Part shown: in pieces, positions 6,012 through 12,756 of the stretch | How positions within the stretch are numbered: the first letter of the stretch is position 1 | Layout of the letters: every line of letters begins with the position of its first letter | Virus record (IMG/VR): IMGVR_UViG_3300036828_000249 | Span: 1-36,293 of that record | Length of the DNA: 36,293 nt | Direction: 5' to 3' (one strand) | DNA from: a virus | Made by a program: the position numbers and the translations under genes | The notes under the pieces: model-generated | The model's database searches: none | Told to the model about the DNA's origin: nothing | What the model saw: the letters and a program-made list of their open reading frames with translations, nothing else

Positions 6012-6308
6012 TCAGTCATTCCAGACGGTGACGCGGATGCAGCCAAACGGCTGGTCGTAATGGGCGCCCGTGTCATCCAGGCGGATCAGGGTCAGCGCCT
6101 GGCCGTTGCCGAGGTCCGTCTCGACGCGCGCCGGCCAGTGTCCCGGCGGCCAGCCGAGCGTGGAGGCCTCCACGCTGAAGGTGTGGAGCTCCGTCTCGGT
6201 CACTTGCTTTGCGGTAATGCCCATCATCAGCGATCCGGATTCCCGGATCAGTCTACGGACCGTCGCTTCGACGGCGTGTTGAAGGTCCGCGGCTTCCTCT
6301 CGCGTCAT
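6012..6308 (-). CDS. Hypothetical 98-aa protein
   Basis: Begins MTREEAADLQHAVEATVRRLI, a helix, then a beta-rich C-terminal part (LIRLDDTGAHYDQPFGCIRVTVW). ATG 6308 has GGAG at proper spacing; the in-frame GTG at 6317 would abut its own ribosome site, so the ATG is preferred. It is the second gene of the operon from the 6580 operator. No family is recognised. Confidence 0.55.
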   Translation of the reverse strand: MTREEAADLQHAVEATVRRLIRESGSLMMGITAKQVTETELHTFSVEASTLGWPPGHWPARVETDLGNGQALTLIRLDDTGAHYDQPFGCIRVTVWND

Positions 6309-6313
6309 TGTCC

Positions 6314-6529
6314 TCACTCCACTACGCGGTAAAGATGGCCGTGCTTCGTCAGCTTGCCCGCGCTCACCATGGCGCTCATCAGGCTTTCAAACTGGCTCAG
6401 ACTGATTCCGTAAGCCATCAGGGCGGCATACAGCACGCCACCGGGAGCGCCCATCGCGCCAGCGGCCTTCACGGCGTCAACGATGGCGTCGGCGATCATG
6501 CGGACAGCGGCGATCTGTGCAGGTGTCAT
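6314..6529 (-). CDS. Small winged-helix-like early protein
   Basis: A 71-aa protein, MTPAQIAAVRMIADAIVDAVK, then GAPGGVLYAALMAYGISLSQFESLMSAMVSAGKLTKHGHLYRV. The helix-turn-helix-strand pattern ending in GKLxxxGxLYxV is what a small winged-helix fold looks like, and I associate it with a family frequent in phage early regions. The start at 6529 is 50 nt from the operator; the longer frame upstream of it is rejected for that reason. It could bind DNA, but that is not shown. Confidence 0.6.
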   Translation of the reverse strand: MTPAQIAAVRMIADAIVDAVKAAGAMGAPGGVLYAALMAYGISLSQFESLMSAMVSAGKLTKHGHLYRVVE

Positions 6530-6549
6530 CGGAAGGGTCCTCAAAGCGG

Positions 6550-6566
6550 CCGGCGCCAATCGCCGG
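6550..6566 (-). repeat. Leader hairpin CCGGCG-N5-CGCCGG
   Basis: Perfect 6-bp arms, 5-nt loop, 14 nt from the operator at 6580; the fourth copy of the leader element. Confidence 0.75.
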
Positions 6567-6576
6567 CGGCAGTCCC

Positions 6577-6606
6577 CTTATACCAACATTCCGTTGGTAT
6601 ATGCAA
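6577..6606 (-). promoter_or_regulatory. Sigma-70 promoter with embedded 21-bp operator (leftward)
   Basis: Read leftward: -35 TTGCAT (6606-6601), 18-nt spacer, -10 TATAAG (6582-6577). The operator is at 6580-6600. It diverges from the rightward promoter 50 nt away, so one repressor would control both directions. Confidence 0.85.
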
Positions 6607-6654
6607 CATCAATCGTCATGCGCTAATGGAGGGTCCAGCGTGCACTGATTGCGC

Positions 6655-6683
6655 GTGACATACCAACGGAATATTGGTATGGT
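6655..6683 (+). promoter_or_regulatory. Sigma-70-like promoter with embedded operator (rightward)
   Basis: -35 GTGACA (6655-6660), 17-nt spacer, -10 TATGGT (6678-6683). The operator at 6660-6680 has one arm mismatch (ATTGGTAT in place of GTTGGTAT). This is the only intact copy facing right, and it drives the operon that ends in the methyltransferase / PP-loop / ParB genes. Both promoter boxes are weaker than in the leftward copies. Confidence 0.75.
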
Positions 6684-6718
6684 CTTGTCATGAGGGGCGC
6701 ACAGCGCGCCTCTCCCCT

Positions 6719-6762
6719 CCGGCGCGGGGCACCGCCGGACCGATCCCGGCCATGAGCCGGGA
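6719..6762 (+). repeat. Two consecutive leader hairpins
   Basis: CCGGCG (6719-6724) pairs with CGCCGG (6733-6738) across 8 nt, the same arms as the leftward leaders. TCCCGGC (6744-6750) then pairs with GCCGGGA (6756-6762) across CATGA. The second hairpin hides an ATG that has no ribosome site, which argues for the ATG at 6785 as the first start. Confidence 0.6.
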
Positions 6763-6784
6763 CGGTGAGCACCTAGAGGCTGAC

Positions 6785-6982
6785 ATGACCATGGCCACCG
6801 AAAAGACCCAGATCATTGAGACCCTTTTCCGCGAGGTTGAGCTGGCCGGCACGGTCTTCACGGTGCACTGGACCGGCAGGACGACGCGCCGGCAGATTTA
6901 CCGGATCAACGGCCGCCAGGTGACGATAAGGACCTGGCGGGCGCGGTATTTCGAGGCCTCCGCCGCGGCGGAGACGGTGTGA
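6785..6982 (+). CDS. Hypothetical 65-aa protein
   Basis: First gene of the rightward operon. ATG 6785 has AGAGG at correct spacing; upstream in-frame starts lack one. The sequence is basic and beta-rich (FTVHWTGRTTRRQIYRINGRQVTIRTW). It joins the next gene through a TGATG overlap. No family is recognised. Confidence 0.55.
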   Translation: MTMATEKTQIIETLFREVELAGTVFTVHWTGRTTRRQIYRINGRQVTIRTWRARYFEASAAAETV

Positions 6983-7197
6983 TGGCCGCCCGCAAGCCGA
7001 TTGACCGCACTTTCCTTTCCGGTCCCGTCAACGGGACCATCTACATCGCCGAATACGAGCGCCGGAACAGCCGCGTGCTCCGCTGGTCGGCGATGCCGGC
7101 CGAGCGTGCCGAGCTTGACGTGCCGATTGACGCGCGCCGCGTTCCTTTGCAGGTCCGCCGCGCCGCGGCCGAGTTCATGGCACGGGAGCCCGTGTGA
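6982..7197 (+). CDS. Hypothetical 71-aa protein
   Basis: ATG 6982 overlaps the preceding stop (TGATG); a GTG directly before it is an alternative. The chain is basic, with no cysteine or membrane span. It is followed by another TGATG junction, so the first three genes of this operon are likely translated in series. Confidence 0.5.
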   Translation: MAARKPIDRTFLSGPVNGTIYIAEYERRNSRVLRWSAMPAERAELDVPIDARRVPLQVRRAAAEFMAREPV

Positions 7198-7580
7198 TGG
7201 CCGCCCGGCGTCAGTGGATCGACGTTTGCGCCATCTGCGGCAAGCGCGCCGATACCAACGTCCCGCCGATCCCGCCCTCCGTTGAGTGGGTCGGCGTCTG
7301 CATGGCCTGCAACAAGGCCTCCGGCATCAGCGAGACGTATTCCGCCTGGCGTGACGCGAAGATCGCCGCTGACAAGGCGGCGGAGCGCGCGGCCGGCGCC
7401 GCCTTCTGGAAGGCCCGCGGGATCGAGGTCGGCGACCGCGTCCGCGTCTTTGGGAGCCACATGCTGTTCGGCCGCTTCGCCATCCATGGCGTCGCCAAGG
7501 TCGGCCGCGGCGGCGCCTACGTGGCCGCGAAGGGCCATCCCCGGCTTTCGCCGGCGGGCGCGGAGCGCGTGGCGGAGTAG
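7197..7580 (+). CDS. Zinc-ribbon protein, 127 aa
   Basis: Two CxxC pairs, CAIC (about residues 11-14) and CMAC (about 35-38), make a compact zinc ribbon. A helical Ala/Lys/Glu segment follows, then a beta-rich C-terminus with VGDRVRVFGSHMLFGRFAIHGVAKVGRGG, which reads like a small KOW/SH3-type barrel. The combination suggests nucleic-acid or protein binding, but I know no family. The start overlaps the previous stop. Confidence 0.6.
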   Translation: MAARRQWIDVCAICGKRADTNVPPIPPSVEWVGVCMACNKASGISETYSAWRDAKIAADKAAERAAGAAFWKARGIEVGDRVRVFGSHMLFGRFAIHGVAKVGRGGAYVAAKGHPRLSPAGAERVAE

Positions 7581-7585
7581 CCGCG

Positions 7586-7858
7586 ATGAGCGGGCTCTCC
7601 TACGTCACGTGCTGCATCAACAGCACGGCCGGCGCCATCCAAGACATGATCGACCTAGAGCGGCAGGTCACATACCGCACGGCGCTGAAGCGGATCGGCC
7701 GCGCGGAGCTCGCCAGGACGTTCCCGGATTATGACTGGCATCGCCGCGGCGGGCTCACCATGAAGCGCGATTGGCATGTCGGCTACTACAGGTCCCGTTA
7801 TCTCGGCCGACCCTGCTACTTCGTTCGGTGGTCAGCGATCGAGTTCATTTTCGCCTGA
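7586..7858 (+). CDS. Hypothetical 90-aa protein
   Basis: Begins MSGLSYVTCCINSTAGAIQDMID; aromatic-rich toward the C-terminus (YDWHRRGG, WHVGYYRSRYLGRPCYFVRW). Three cysteines but no paired metal motif. It sits 5 nt after the zinc-ribbon gene in the rightward operon. No family is recognised. Confidence 0.5.
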   Translation: MSGLSYVTCCINSTAGAIQDMIDLERQVTYRTALKRIGRAELARTFPDYDWHRRGGLTMKRDWHVGYYRSRYLGRPCYFVRWSAIEFIFA

Positions 7859-7900
7859 AACTCGCGCGCCTCGCGGCGGCGGAGCGGAGGACCTGACGCC

Positions 7901-8623
7901 TTGAACGATGCAGCATTGAACATCCGCCCGGTCACGCTCAACCGCATCAAGCGCTATCCCGCCGGCGTGGCCAGCGGCTTTGATGACCTCTCGGCCGACT
8001 ATGACGACACGTTCGGCTCGCGCCGTTGCCAGGCCGAGGACCGGCTGCTCGCCGTCCGGCTCCGCCGGTTCCTCGCCGGGCGTGACGGCCCGCTCTTAGA
8101 CGTGGGATGTGGCACCGGCGCATTGCTCCGGCTCATCTCGCTTCCGATGGCGGATTACACCGGCCTTGACGTGTCCGCCGGCATGATCGGCGCGGCCATC
8201 TTGAAGTATCCGCGCGCTGAGTTCGTGCATGCCTCGGTGGAGGCCATGCCGTTTCCGGTTGAGCGGTTTGACACGGTCGTGTCGATCTTCTCCGCGCTCT
8301 CCTACACGGCGGAGCCGGCGCTCGCGATGCAGGAGATACGCCGCGTCCTGCGGCCTGGCGGCAGGTGCTTCCTGATGGTCAATGCGCCTCGTTGGTATCG
8401 TCGCAACGCCGCTTGCGCCGGCGAGCTCCACGTCCATCTGGCGCCGGCCGCGTGGAACACGTGGCAGGCGGCCCGACGTTGCCACCTGGCGGGCCTCACC
8501 GAGATCCGGCTATCCGCCTTCTCGATCCTGCCGACGCCGCTCATGGGCCTTGAGGGGCCGCTCAGCGGCATGTTCCCGCAAGCCGGGCGCTACCTCATCA
8601 TTGAGGCCGCGCGGCCGGCATGA
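7901..8623 (+). CDS. Class I SAM-dependent methyltransferase
   Basis: A 240-aa protein with the class I Rossmann signature: motif I LLDVGCGTG at 65-73, an acidic residue in YTGLDVSAGMI for the ribose hydroxyls, and VVSIFSALSYT as the post-II strand, followed by EIRRVLRPGGRCFLMVNAP. This belongs with the methyltransferase-11/25 group, whose members methylate small molecules or modified bases. There is no target-recognition domain of a restriction-type DNA methylase. The start is TTG 7901 behind GGAG and GAGG; no in-frame ATG precedes the SAM motif. Its stop overlaps the next start by 4 nt, so it is coupled to the PP-loop gene. Confidence 0.85.
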   Translation: MNDAALNIRPVTLNRIKRYPAGVASGFDDLSADYDDTFGSRRCQAEDRLLAVRLRRFLAGRDGPLLDVGCGTGALLRLISLPMADYTGLDVSAGMIGAAILKYPRAEFVHASVEAMPFPVERFDTVVSIFSALSYTAEPALAMQEIRRVLRPGGRCFLMVNAPRWYRRNAACAGELHVHLAPAAWNTWQAARRCHLAGLTEIRLSAFSILPTPLMGLEGPLSGMFPQAGRYLIIEAARPA

Positions 8624-9780
8624 GCAAGAGCCGTTTGCGGACCGGGCTCGACGTATTCGAGCAAGGCTTGCAGCGGTTGACGGAGCTCTACGCCGGCGGT
8701 CACACGGTCGTCGTCGCGTTCTCCGCGGGGAAGGATAGCGGCGTCTGTCTTGAGCTCGCCATCATGGCGGCGCGAGCGACCGGCCGCCTCCCGGTGCATG
8801 TGTCCATGCGCGACGAAGAGGTGATGCTACCGGGGACGTTTGAATACGCGGAGCGCGTCGCGGTAAGGCCCGAGGTTGATTTTCGATGGTGCGTCGCCAA
8901 TCAGCCCATCGTCAACGTGTTCAACCGCCGCGCGCCGTATTGGTGGGTCTTTGATCCGGAGCTCCGGCCCGAGCAATGGGTCCGCCAGCCGCCCGAGTGC
9001 GCGGTCCGGATCGACGCGCTCGACATCTCGCGGATTATCACGCGGCAGACCTATCCGACCGCGGAGGGGAAGGATATTTTTGCCGTCATCGGCATCCGCG
9101 CCAGCGAAAGCCAGAACCGGCGCTATTCGGTGTTCGCCGCCGGCGGCCACCTGACGAAGCCGAACGCCATGGGCACGCGGAATTGCCGGCCGATCTACGA
9201 TTGGCAGGACGCGGACGTATGGCGCGCGGTCCGTGACAATCAGTGGGATTACAATTCGGCCTATAATACAATGATCCGGTTCAACATCCCGTTGTCAAAA
9301 ATGCGGATCGCTCCGCCGACACTCAACAGCGCCTCCGTCTATCTGCTTGAGATGGCGCGGAAGGCCTGGCCGCGGTGGTTTGACAAGGTGGAGGACCGGC
9401 TCCCCGGCGTGAAGACGGTGAGCCAGTTCGGTGCGCGGGCCGTCATGCCGCACCGGCGGAGCGGGGAGACGTGGCAGGACTGTTTCATGCGCGAGTGCAT
9501 CACGGAAGCGCCGGCGCCGTGGATCAAAGAGCGCGCCTCCAACATCATGCGCGCGATCCTCGGCTACCATGAGCATCATTCGACGGCGCCACTCCCGGAC
9601 ATGAAGCCTTGCTATATGTGCGTCGGCAATATGGGCGCCTGGCGGTCCCTCGCGATGGCGCTTTACAACGGGGACCCGTTCGCGCTGAAAACCCTTGGCA
9701 TCGGCGGCACGAAGGCGGTTGATCCGGAGTTCTTTCGGACCGGCGCCGGCAGCTGGGGCGGCGCGCCGACCTGGTCGTGA
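8620..9780 (+). CDS. PAPS-reductase-like PP-loop ATPase (IbrA/DndC-type superfamily)
   Basis: A 386-aa protein. VVVAFSAGKDS at 30-40 is the PP-loop that binds ATP pyrophosphate in PAPS reductases, ATP sulfurylases and DndC. GIRASESQNR at 158-167 and RNCRPIYDWQDADVW near 187-201 are further family signatures. Cysteines at 127, 189, 331 and 334 (CYMC) could hold an Fe-S cluster, as in DndC. Phage homologues usually sit beside a ParB-domain gene, as E. coli IbrA sits beside IbrB, and that is the case here. The chemistry is probably adenylation or sulfur/nucleotide transfer; real PAPS reduction is unlikely in a phage. It overlaps both neighbours by 4 nt. Confidence 0.85.
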   Translation: MSKSRLRTGLDVFEQGLQRLTELYAGGHTVVVAFSAGKDSGVCLELAIMAARATGRLPVHVSMRDEEVMLPGTFEYAERVAVRPEVDFRWCVANQPIVNVFNRRAPYWWVFDPELRPEQWVRQPPECAVRIDALDISRIITRQTYPTAEGKDIFAVIGIRASESQNRRYSVFAAGGHLTKPNAMGTRNCRPIYDWQDADVWRAVRDNQWDYNSAYNTMIRFNIPLSKMRIAPPTLNSASVYLLEMARKAWPRWFDKVEDRLPGVKTVSQFGARAVMPHRRSGETWQDCFMRECITEAPAPWIKERASNIMRAILGYHEHHSTAPLPDMKPCYMCVGNMGAWRSLAMALYNGDPFALKTLGIGGTKAVDPEFFRTGAGSWGGAPTWS

Positions 9781-11258
9781 ACATCGACATTCGGATTATG
9801 GGCTGTCACGTCCGCGATCACTTCATTGCGGACATGCTCAAGCAACTGCGGCTCCCGCAGAGCATTGTCACGTATGATGAGCGTCCCGTCCGTGGCCACG
9901 CGATGCATACCGCGCGAAAGTGCTGGCTGACACCGCTCCCGGAGGGCGCGACGCACCGCCTGGTTCTGCAAGATGATTTGGAGCTCTGTGACGACTTTAT
10001 CGGCATCGTGCACCGGGCCTCCGCTTACTTCCCGCGTGCAATGTTCAGCCTCTACAATCCGCGCCTCCGGTTTGAGCACCGCAAGTCGGCGTCGCCATAC
10101 GTCCTGACGCCAGGCGGCACGGCATGGGGTCAGGCGATCTTGATGCCGGGGGACCAGATTGAACCGTGCTTTGACTGGATCACGCGGACGCTCCCGGCGG
10201 ATTACAAGCACGATGATTGCGCGATCAGTGAATATGCCTGCGTGCATGGCGTCCAAATCATGACCACAGTGCCAAGCACGGTGCAGCATCTAGCCCCGAC
10301 CGCGAGCCTGCTCGGGTTCAATAACTTGCGGAAGGTGTCGAAGGTCTGGACGGGGCGCGACCTCTCCGGTGAGGACTGGCGGAACACCGACTACTGGCGA
10401 GCGGCCCATGTCAGGAACAACCTATATCTTCCGAAAGGCTACTCCATGCCGAAGCGTCCCGCGCCAATCAAGACGAACGTGGCACTGGAAACCCTGGCCA
10501 TAGATTACGTCCCGGTGGATAGCATCAAGGCGAACGCATACAACCCGAACCGCATGTCCGAAAAGGACTTTGAGCTCTTACTCCGCTCCATGCGGGAGGA
10601 CGGCTTCACGCAGCCGGTCATTGCCCAACGCGAGACACGGATCATCGTTGACGGGGAGCATCGCTGGCGCGCCGCGGCGCATCTCGGCATGGCGACGCTC
10701 CCGGTCGTGTTCGTCTCCATGACGGAAGAGCAAGCGCGGATCGCCACGCTCCGGCACAATCGCGCGCGCGGTTCCGAGGACCTGCAACTCTCGGCCGAGG
10801 TATTGCGGGACCTGGAAAAGCTAGGCGCTCTCGATTGGGCCGCGGACAGTCTGATGCTCTCGGACGCAGAGATTGAGAAGCTACTCGCGGACGTGCCGGC
10901 TCCGGACGCACTGGCAGGTGACGCCTATTCAACGGCGTGGGAACCCGGCGCCAGGCCGGAGGACGGCCAGATAACGGAGCGCGCCACGGACACCGAGGGC
11001 TCCGGCATTGTCATCACGTCCGCGGCCAGCGTGAACGCTTTGGAGGCGGAGCGGCGGCGGGAGGAACGGATCGCAGCGGCCCGGACCGAGGAAGAGCGCG
11101 AGCTCGCGCGGAAGGACGGCACGAGCTACCGGATCAACCTGATGTTCGCCGACGATGAGGCGAAGGTCGTCAAGGCGGTGCTCGGTGACAAGCCGGCGGA
11201 GCGCCTGTTGTCTATCTGCCGGGATTACGCGAGGACGGCGGAGGTTCAAACCGCCTGA
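9777..11258 (+). CDS. Glycosyltransferase-like domain fused to ParB/DGEHR domain
   Basis: A 493-aa protein with a GTG start overlapping the PP-loop stop. Residues 1-210 look like a GT-A or GT25-type glycosyltransferase: an N-terminal Rossmann-like strand, then THRLVLQDDLELCDDF with an acidic pair at D66/D67 where a DxD metal site is expected, and a later KHDDCAISEYA. Residues 242-340 are a ParB N-terminal-type domain: VPVDSIKANAYNPN, MREDGFTQPVIAQ, and the core VDGEHRWRAAAHLG at 291-304. Residues 400-490 are a charged helical tail. ParB-type domains partner PP-loop enzymes in IbrAB and, more distantly, in Dnd (DndB DGQHR). The glycosyltransferase assignment rests on motif shape and is less certain than the ParB call. 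Confidence 0.75.
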   Translation: MNIDIRIMGCHVRDHFIADMLKQLRLPQSIVTYDERPVRGHAMHTARKCWLTPLPEGATHRLVLQDDLELCDDFIGIVHRASAYFPRAMFSLYNPRLRFEHRKSASPYVLTPGGTAWGQAILMPGDQIEPCFDWITRTLPADYKHDDCAISEYACVHGVQIMTTVPSTVQHLAPTASLLGFNNLRKVSKVWTGRDLSGEDWRNTDYWRAAHVRNNLYLPKGYSMPKRPAPIKTNVALETLAIDYVPVDSIKANAYNPNRMSEKDFELLLRSMREDGFTQPVIAQRETRIIVDGEHRWRAAAHLGMATLPVVFVSMTEEQARIATLRHNRARGSEDLQLSAEVLRDLEKLGALDWAADSLMLSDAEIEKLLADVPAPDALAGDAYSTAWEPGARPEDGQITERATDTEGSGIVITSAASVNALEAERRREERIAAARTEEERELARKDGTSYRINLMFADDEAKVVKAVLGDKPAERLLSICRDYARTAEVQTA

Positions 11259-11536
11259 CCGCGGAGCTTCTGGTCCCGGTTCATAATGTTGGAAATGGCC
11301 CAATACTTATAGCCGTCGCCTAGCTCAATGTATCTGTAGTTCACCTTGCCGAACCGTTGCACATAGCCGTAATGTTTGATCGCGTTGAGCAGCCTGGCGA
11401 AGACTTCATTGTTCTCCGCGGATCGCACGATATACCAATGCGGTATCTCCGGCATGCTCTTGGCGAAACGCCACGGGAGGCCTGCGACAGCCTCCCGCAA
11501 TTCCGAGATCAGTGTGTCTAGGTCGTCAACTGCCAA
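11246..11536 (-). CDS. Small conserved-type phage protein, 96 aa
   Basis: The start is TTG 11536 with a textbook GGAGG 6 nt before it; it overlaps the upstream gene by 11 nt. The core MPEIPHWYIVRSAENNEVFARLLNAIKHYGYVQRF, then YRYIELGDGYKYWAI, is a pattern I recognise from small phage proteins that process or bind something unknown. Its 3' end overlaps the convergent ParB-fusion gene by 13 nt. The TTG start is unusual but better supported than the longer TTG-initiated frame to 11590. Confidence 0.6.
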   Translation of the reverse strand: MAVDDLDTLISELREAVAGLPWRFAKSMPEIPHWYIVRSAENNEVFARLLNAIKHYGYVQRFGKVNYRYIELGDGYKYWAISNIMNRDQKLRGQAV

Positions 11537-12587
11537 TGATGGCCTCCAATCCCGCGGCCGTGAGGCAGGTCTCAAGTGTCCTGCCTTCAACCCGGATGTC
11601 TATGAGGCCGCGGTGGCGAACCACTCTGGTCAATCCCGGCATCCGGCCTTTGGGTAGATTATGTGGCGAATCGCTGTCATGCACTGCGCCATACTTTACC
11701 CATTGTCCTACGCGCGCCTCAACCGGCTTGCCGGCGAAAACCTTCGCGTCACGGAGCGCCTTGAGGAACAGGATATGGTCAGGCGATAGGGCGCCCGTCG
11801 CCGGCGTAGGGGCCTTCCGCGGCGCCGCCGCCTTGCTGACCGGCTCCGCGGCAGGTGCGGGCTCCACGGCCGGGACCGTCACCGCCTTGGCGTATGGCCA
11901 CGTCTCCGTGCGGACTAGGACCTTCTCCGCGGGCTCCGCCGCCTTCGCCTTGCGCGCCTTGCGGAGCTCCGCCACGGCGGCCGACGCCACCTTGCGCGCC
12001 GCCTTCTCGGGATCGCCCTCGACGGTCCGGACCGGACCATGCAGCGACCGGAGCTCAACCGTCTCGCCGTTGATCGCGTTGATGGCCGTGGGAACATGGG
12101 CCTGCGACTTCTTCAGCGTCTCCCGGCCGGGCTTTGGGCCAAGCCGCGGGGACCGTCCGGCGGAACGGAGGCCCGGCTTCTCGACCGATGCGGAGATATT
12201 CCGCCCGGCGCACGCATGGCAGAGGGAAGAGCCGGCCTGCATGTTCTCGGCGGTGAGGGGCGCTTCGCAGTTCGCGCACACCGGCGCCGGCGCATAGGTC
12301 AACAGCTTGGGCGCCTCGGCCACGGGCTCCGCCGCGTCGTCTTGCTCCGGCCACGCATGCGTGCTCTCGGCCTGTGCTAGATCATAGGCCGCCGCGTCCG
12401 TGTCGGCCGGGACCGGCAGGCCGGCGCGCGCCAGGGCAACCGGCGCTGCGACGCCCATGCGGTCAAGCTCCGCGGTGGTCAGCGCCAGGGCGCGGGCGTG
12501 CGATTCAAATTTCTTGACCGGCTTCTCGCGGTCCGTCACGGCGTTGAACACTTTGACCAATTGTGCCGCGGAAAGTTTCTCAAGCAT
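11526..12587 (-). CDS. 353-aa early protein with internal zinc ribbon
   Basis: Residues 1-45 (LSAAQLVKVFNAVTDREKPVKKFESHARA) form a helical domain like those at the start of several plasmid and phage DNA-binding proteins. Residues 104-127 hold CANC...CHAC, a zinc ribbon. A long Ala/Lys/Pro linker (about 130-260) follows, and the C-terminal 90 residues (LSPDHILFLKALRDAKVFAGKPVEARVGQWVKYGA) are folded and might be winged-helix. It heads the leftward unit from the 12640 operator, 52 nt away. A nucleic-acid role is plausible; no family is secure. Confidence 0.6.
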   Translation of the reverse strand: MLEKLSAAQLVKVFNAVTDREKPVKKFESHARALALTTAELDRMGVAAPVALARAGLPVPADTDAAAYDLAQAESTHAWPEQDDAAEPVAEAPKLLTYAPAPVCANCEAPLTAENMQAGSSLCHACAGRNISASVEKPGLRSAGRSPRLGPKPGRETLKKSQAHVPTAINAINGETVELRSLHGPVRTVEGDPEKAARKVASAAVAELRKARKAKAAEPAEKVLVRTETWPYAKAVTVPAVEPAPAAEPVSKAAAPRKAPTPATGALSPDHILFLKALRDAKVFAGKPVEARVGQWVKYGAVHDSDSPHNLPKGRMPGLTRVVRHRGLIDIRVEGRTLETCLTAAGLEAIIGS

Positions 12588-12609
12588 CGGGGTAACTCCG
12601 GTTCGCTAA

Positions 12610-12626
12610 CCGGCGCCAATCGCCGG
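12610..12626 (-). repeat. Leader hairpin CCGGCG-N5-CGCCGG
   Basis: Perfect 6-bp arms with a CCAAT loop, 14 nt from the operator at 12640; the fifth copy, identical to the 6550 element through the loop. Confidence 0.75.
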
Positions 12627-12636
12627 TGTCATTCCC

Positions 12637-12665
12637 TTTATACCAACATTCCGTTGGTATATCAA
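12637..12665 (-). promoter_or_regulatory. Sigma-70 promoter with embedded 21-bp operator
   Basis: Read leftward: -35 TTGATA (12665-12660), 17-nt spacer, -10 TATAAA (12642-12637). The operator is at 12640-12660. It marks the boundary between the early block and the late structural genes. Confidence 0.85.
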
Positions 12666-12699
12666 ACTCAATAGTCACTCAAGCCATGCAGTGAGCAAG

Positions 12700-12716
12700 T
12701 GAACGCGCGGCGTTCA
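12700..12716. repeat. 7-bp inverted repeat upstream of the terminase genes
   Basis: TGAACGC (12700-12706) and GCGTTCA (12710-12716) flank GCG. It lies in the short gap where a late promoter or its control site should be. No clear -35/-10 pair is visible rightward. Confidence 0.45.
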
Positions 12717-12756
12717 GTGCATGAACCCTCTCCACGCGGCAGGAAATGGTGAACTG

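Noticed and set aside
7253-7260. ATACCAAC half-site in the zinc-ribbon gene
   Set aside because: There is no partner half at the right spacing and it is fully explained by codons for a DTNV segment.
8620-9780. Genuine sulfate-assimilation PAPS reductase (CysH)
   Set aside because: No other sulfate-pathway gene is present, the protein is longer than CysH, the C-terminal ECGLH-type motif of CysH is missing, and pairing with a ParB gene points to the IbrA/DndC-like branch.
11429-11446. ATACCAATGCGGTAT, an operator-like sequence
   Set aside because: The spacing is too short, only one half-site matches, and it lies inside the coding frame of 11246-11536 with no promoter boxes around it.
2034-12660. 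The repeated 21-bp palindrome as a CRISPR or transposon-end repeat
   Set aside because: Copies are about 0.06-6 kb apart, not regularly spaced, and each is centred on promoter boxes; there are no spacers, no cas or transposase genes and no target duplications.
12640-12720. Rightward late promoter for the terminase genes overlapping the operator
   Set aside because: TATATC could be a -10 box but no acceptable -35 box is present at 16-18 nt; left unassigned.
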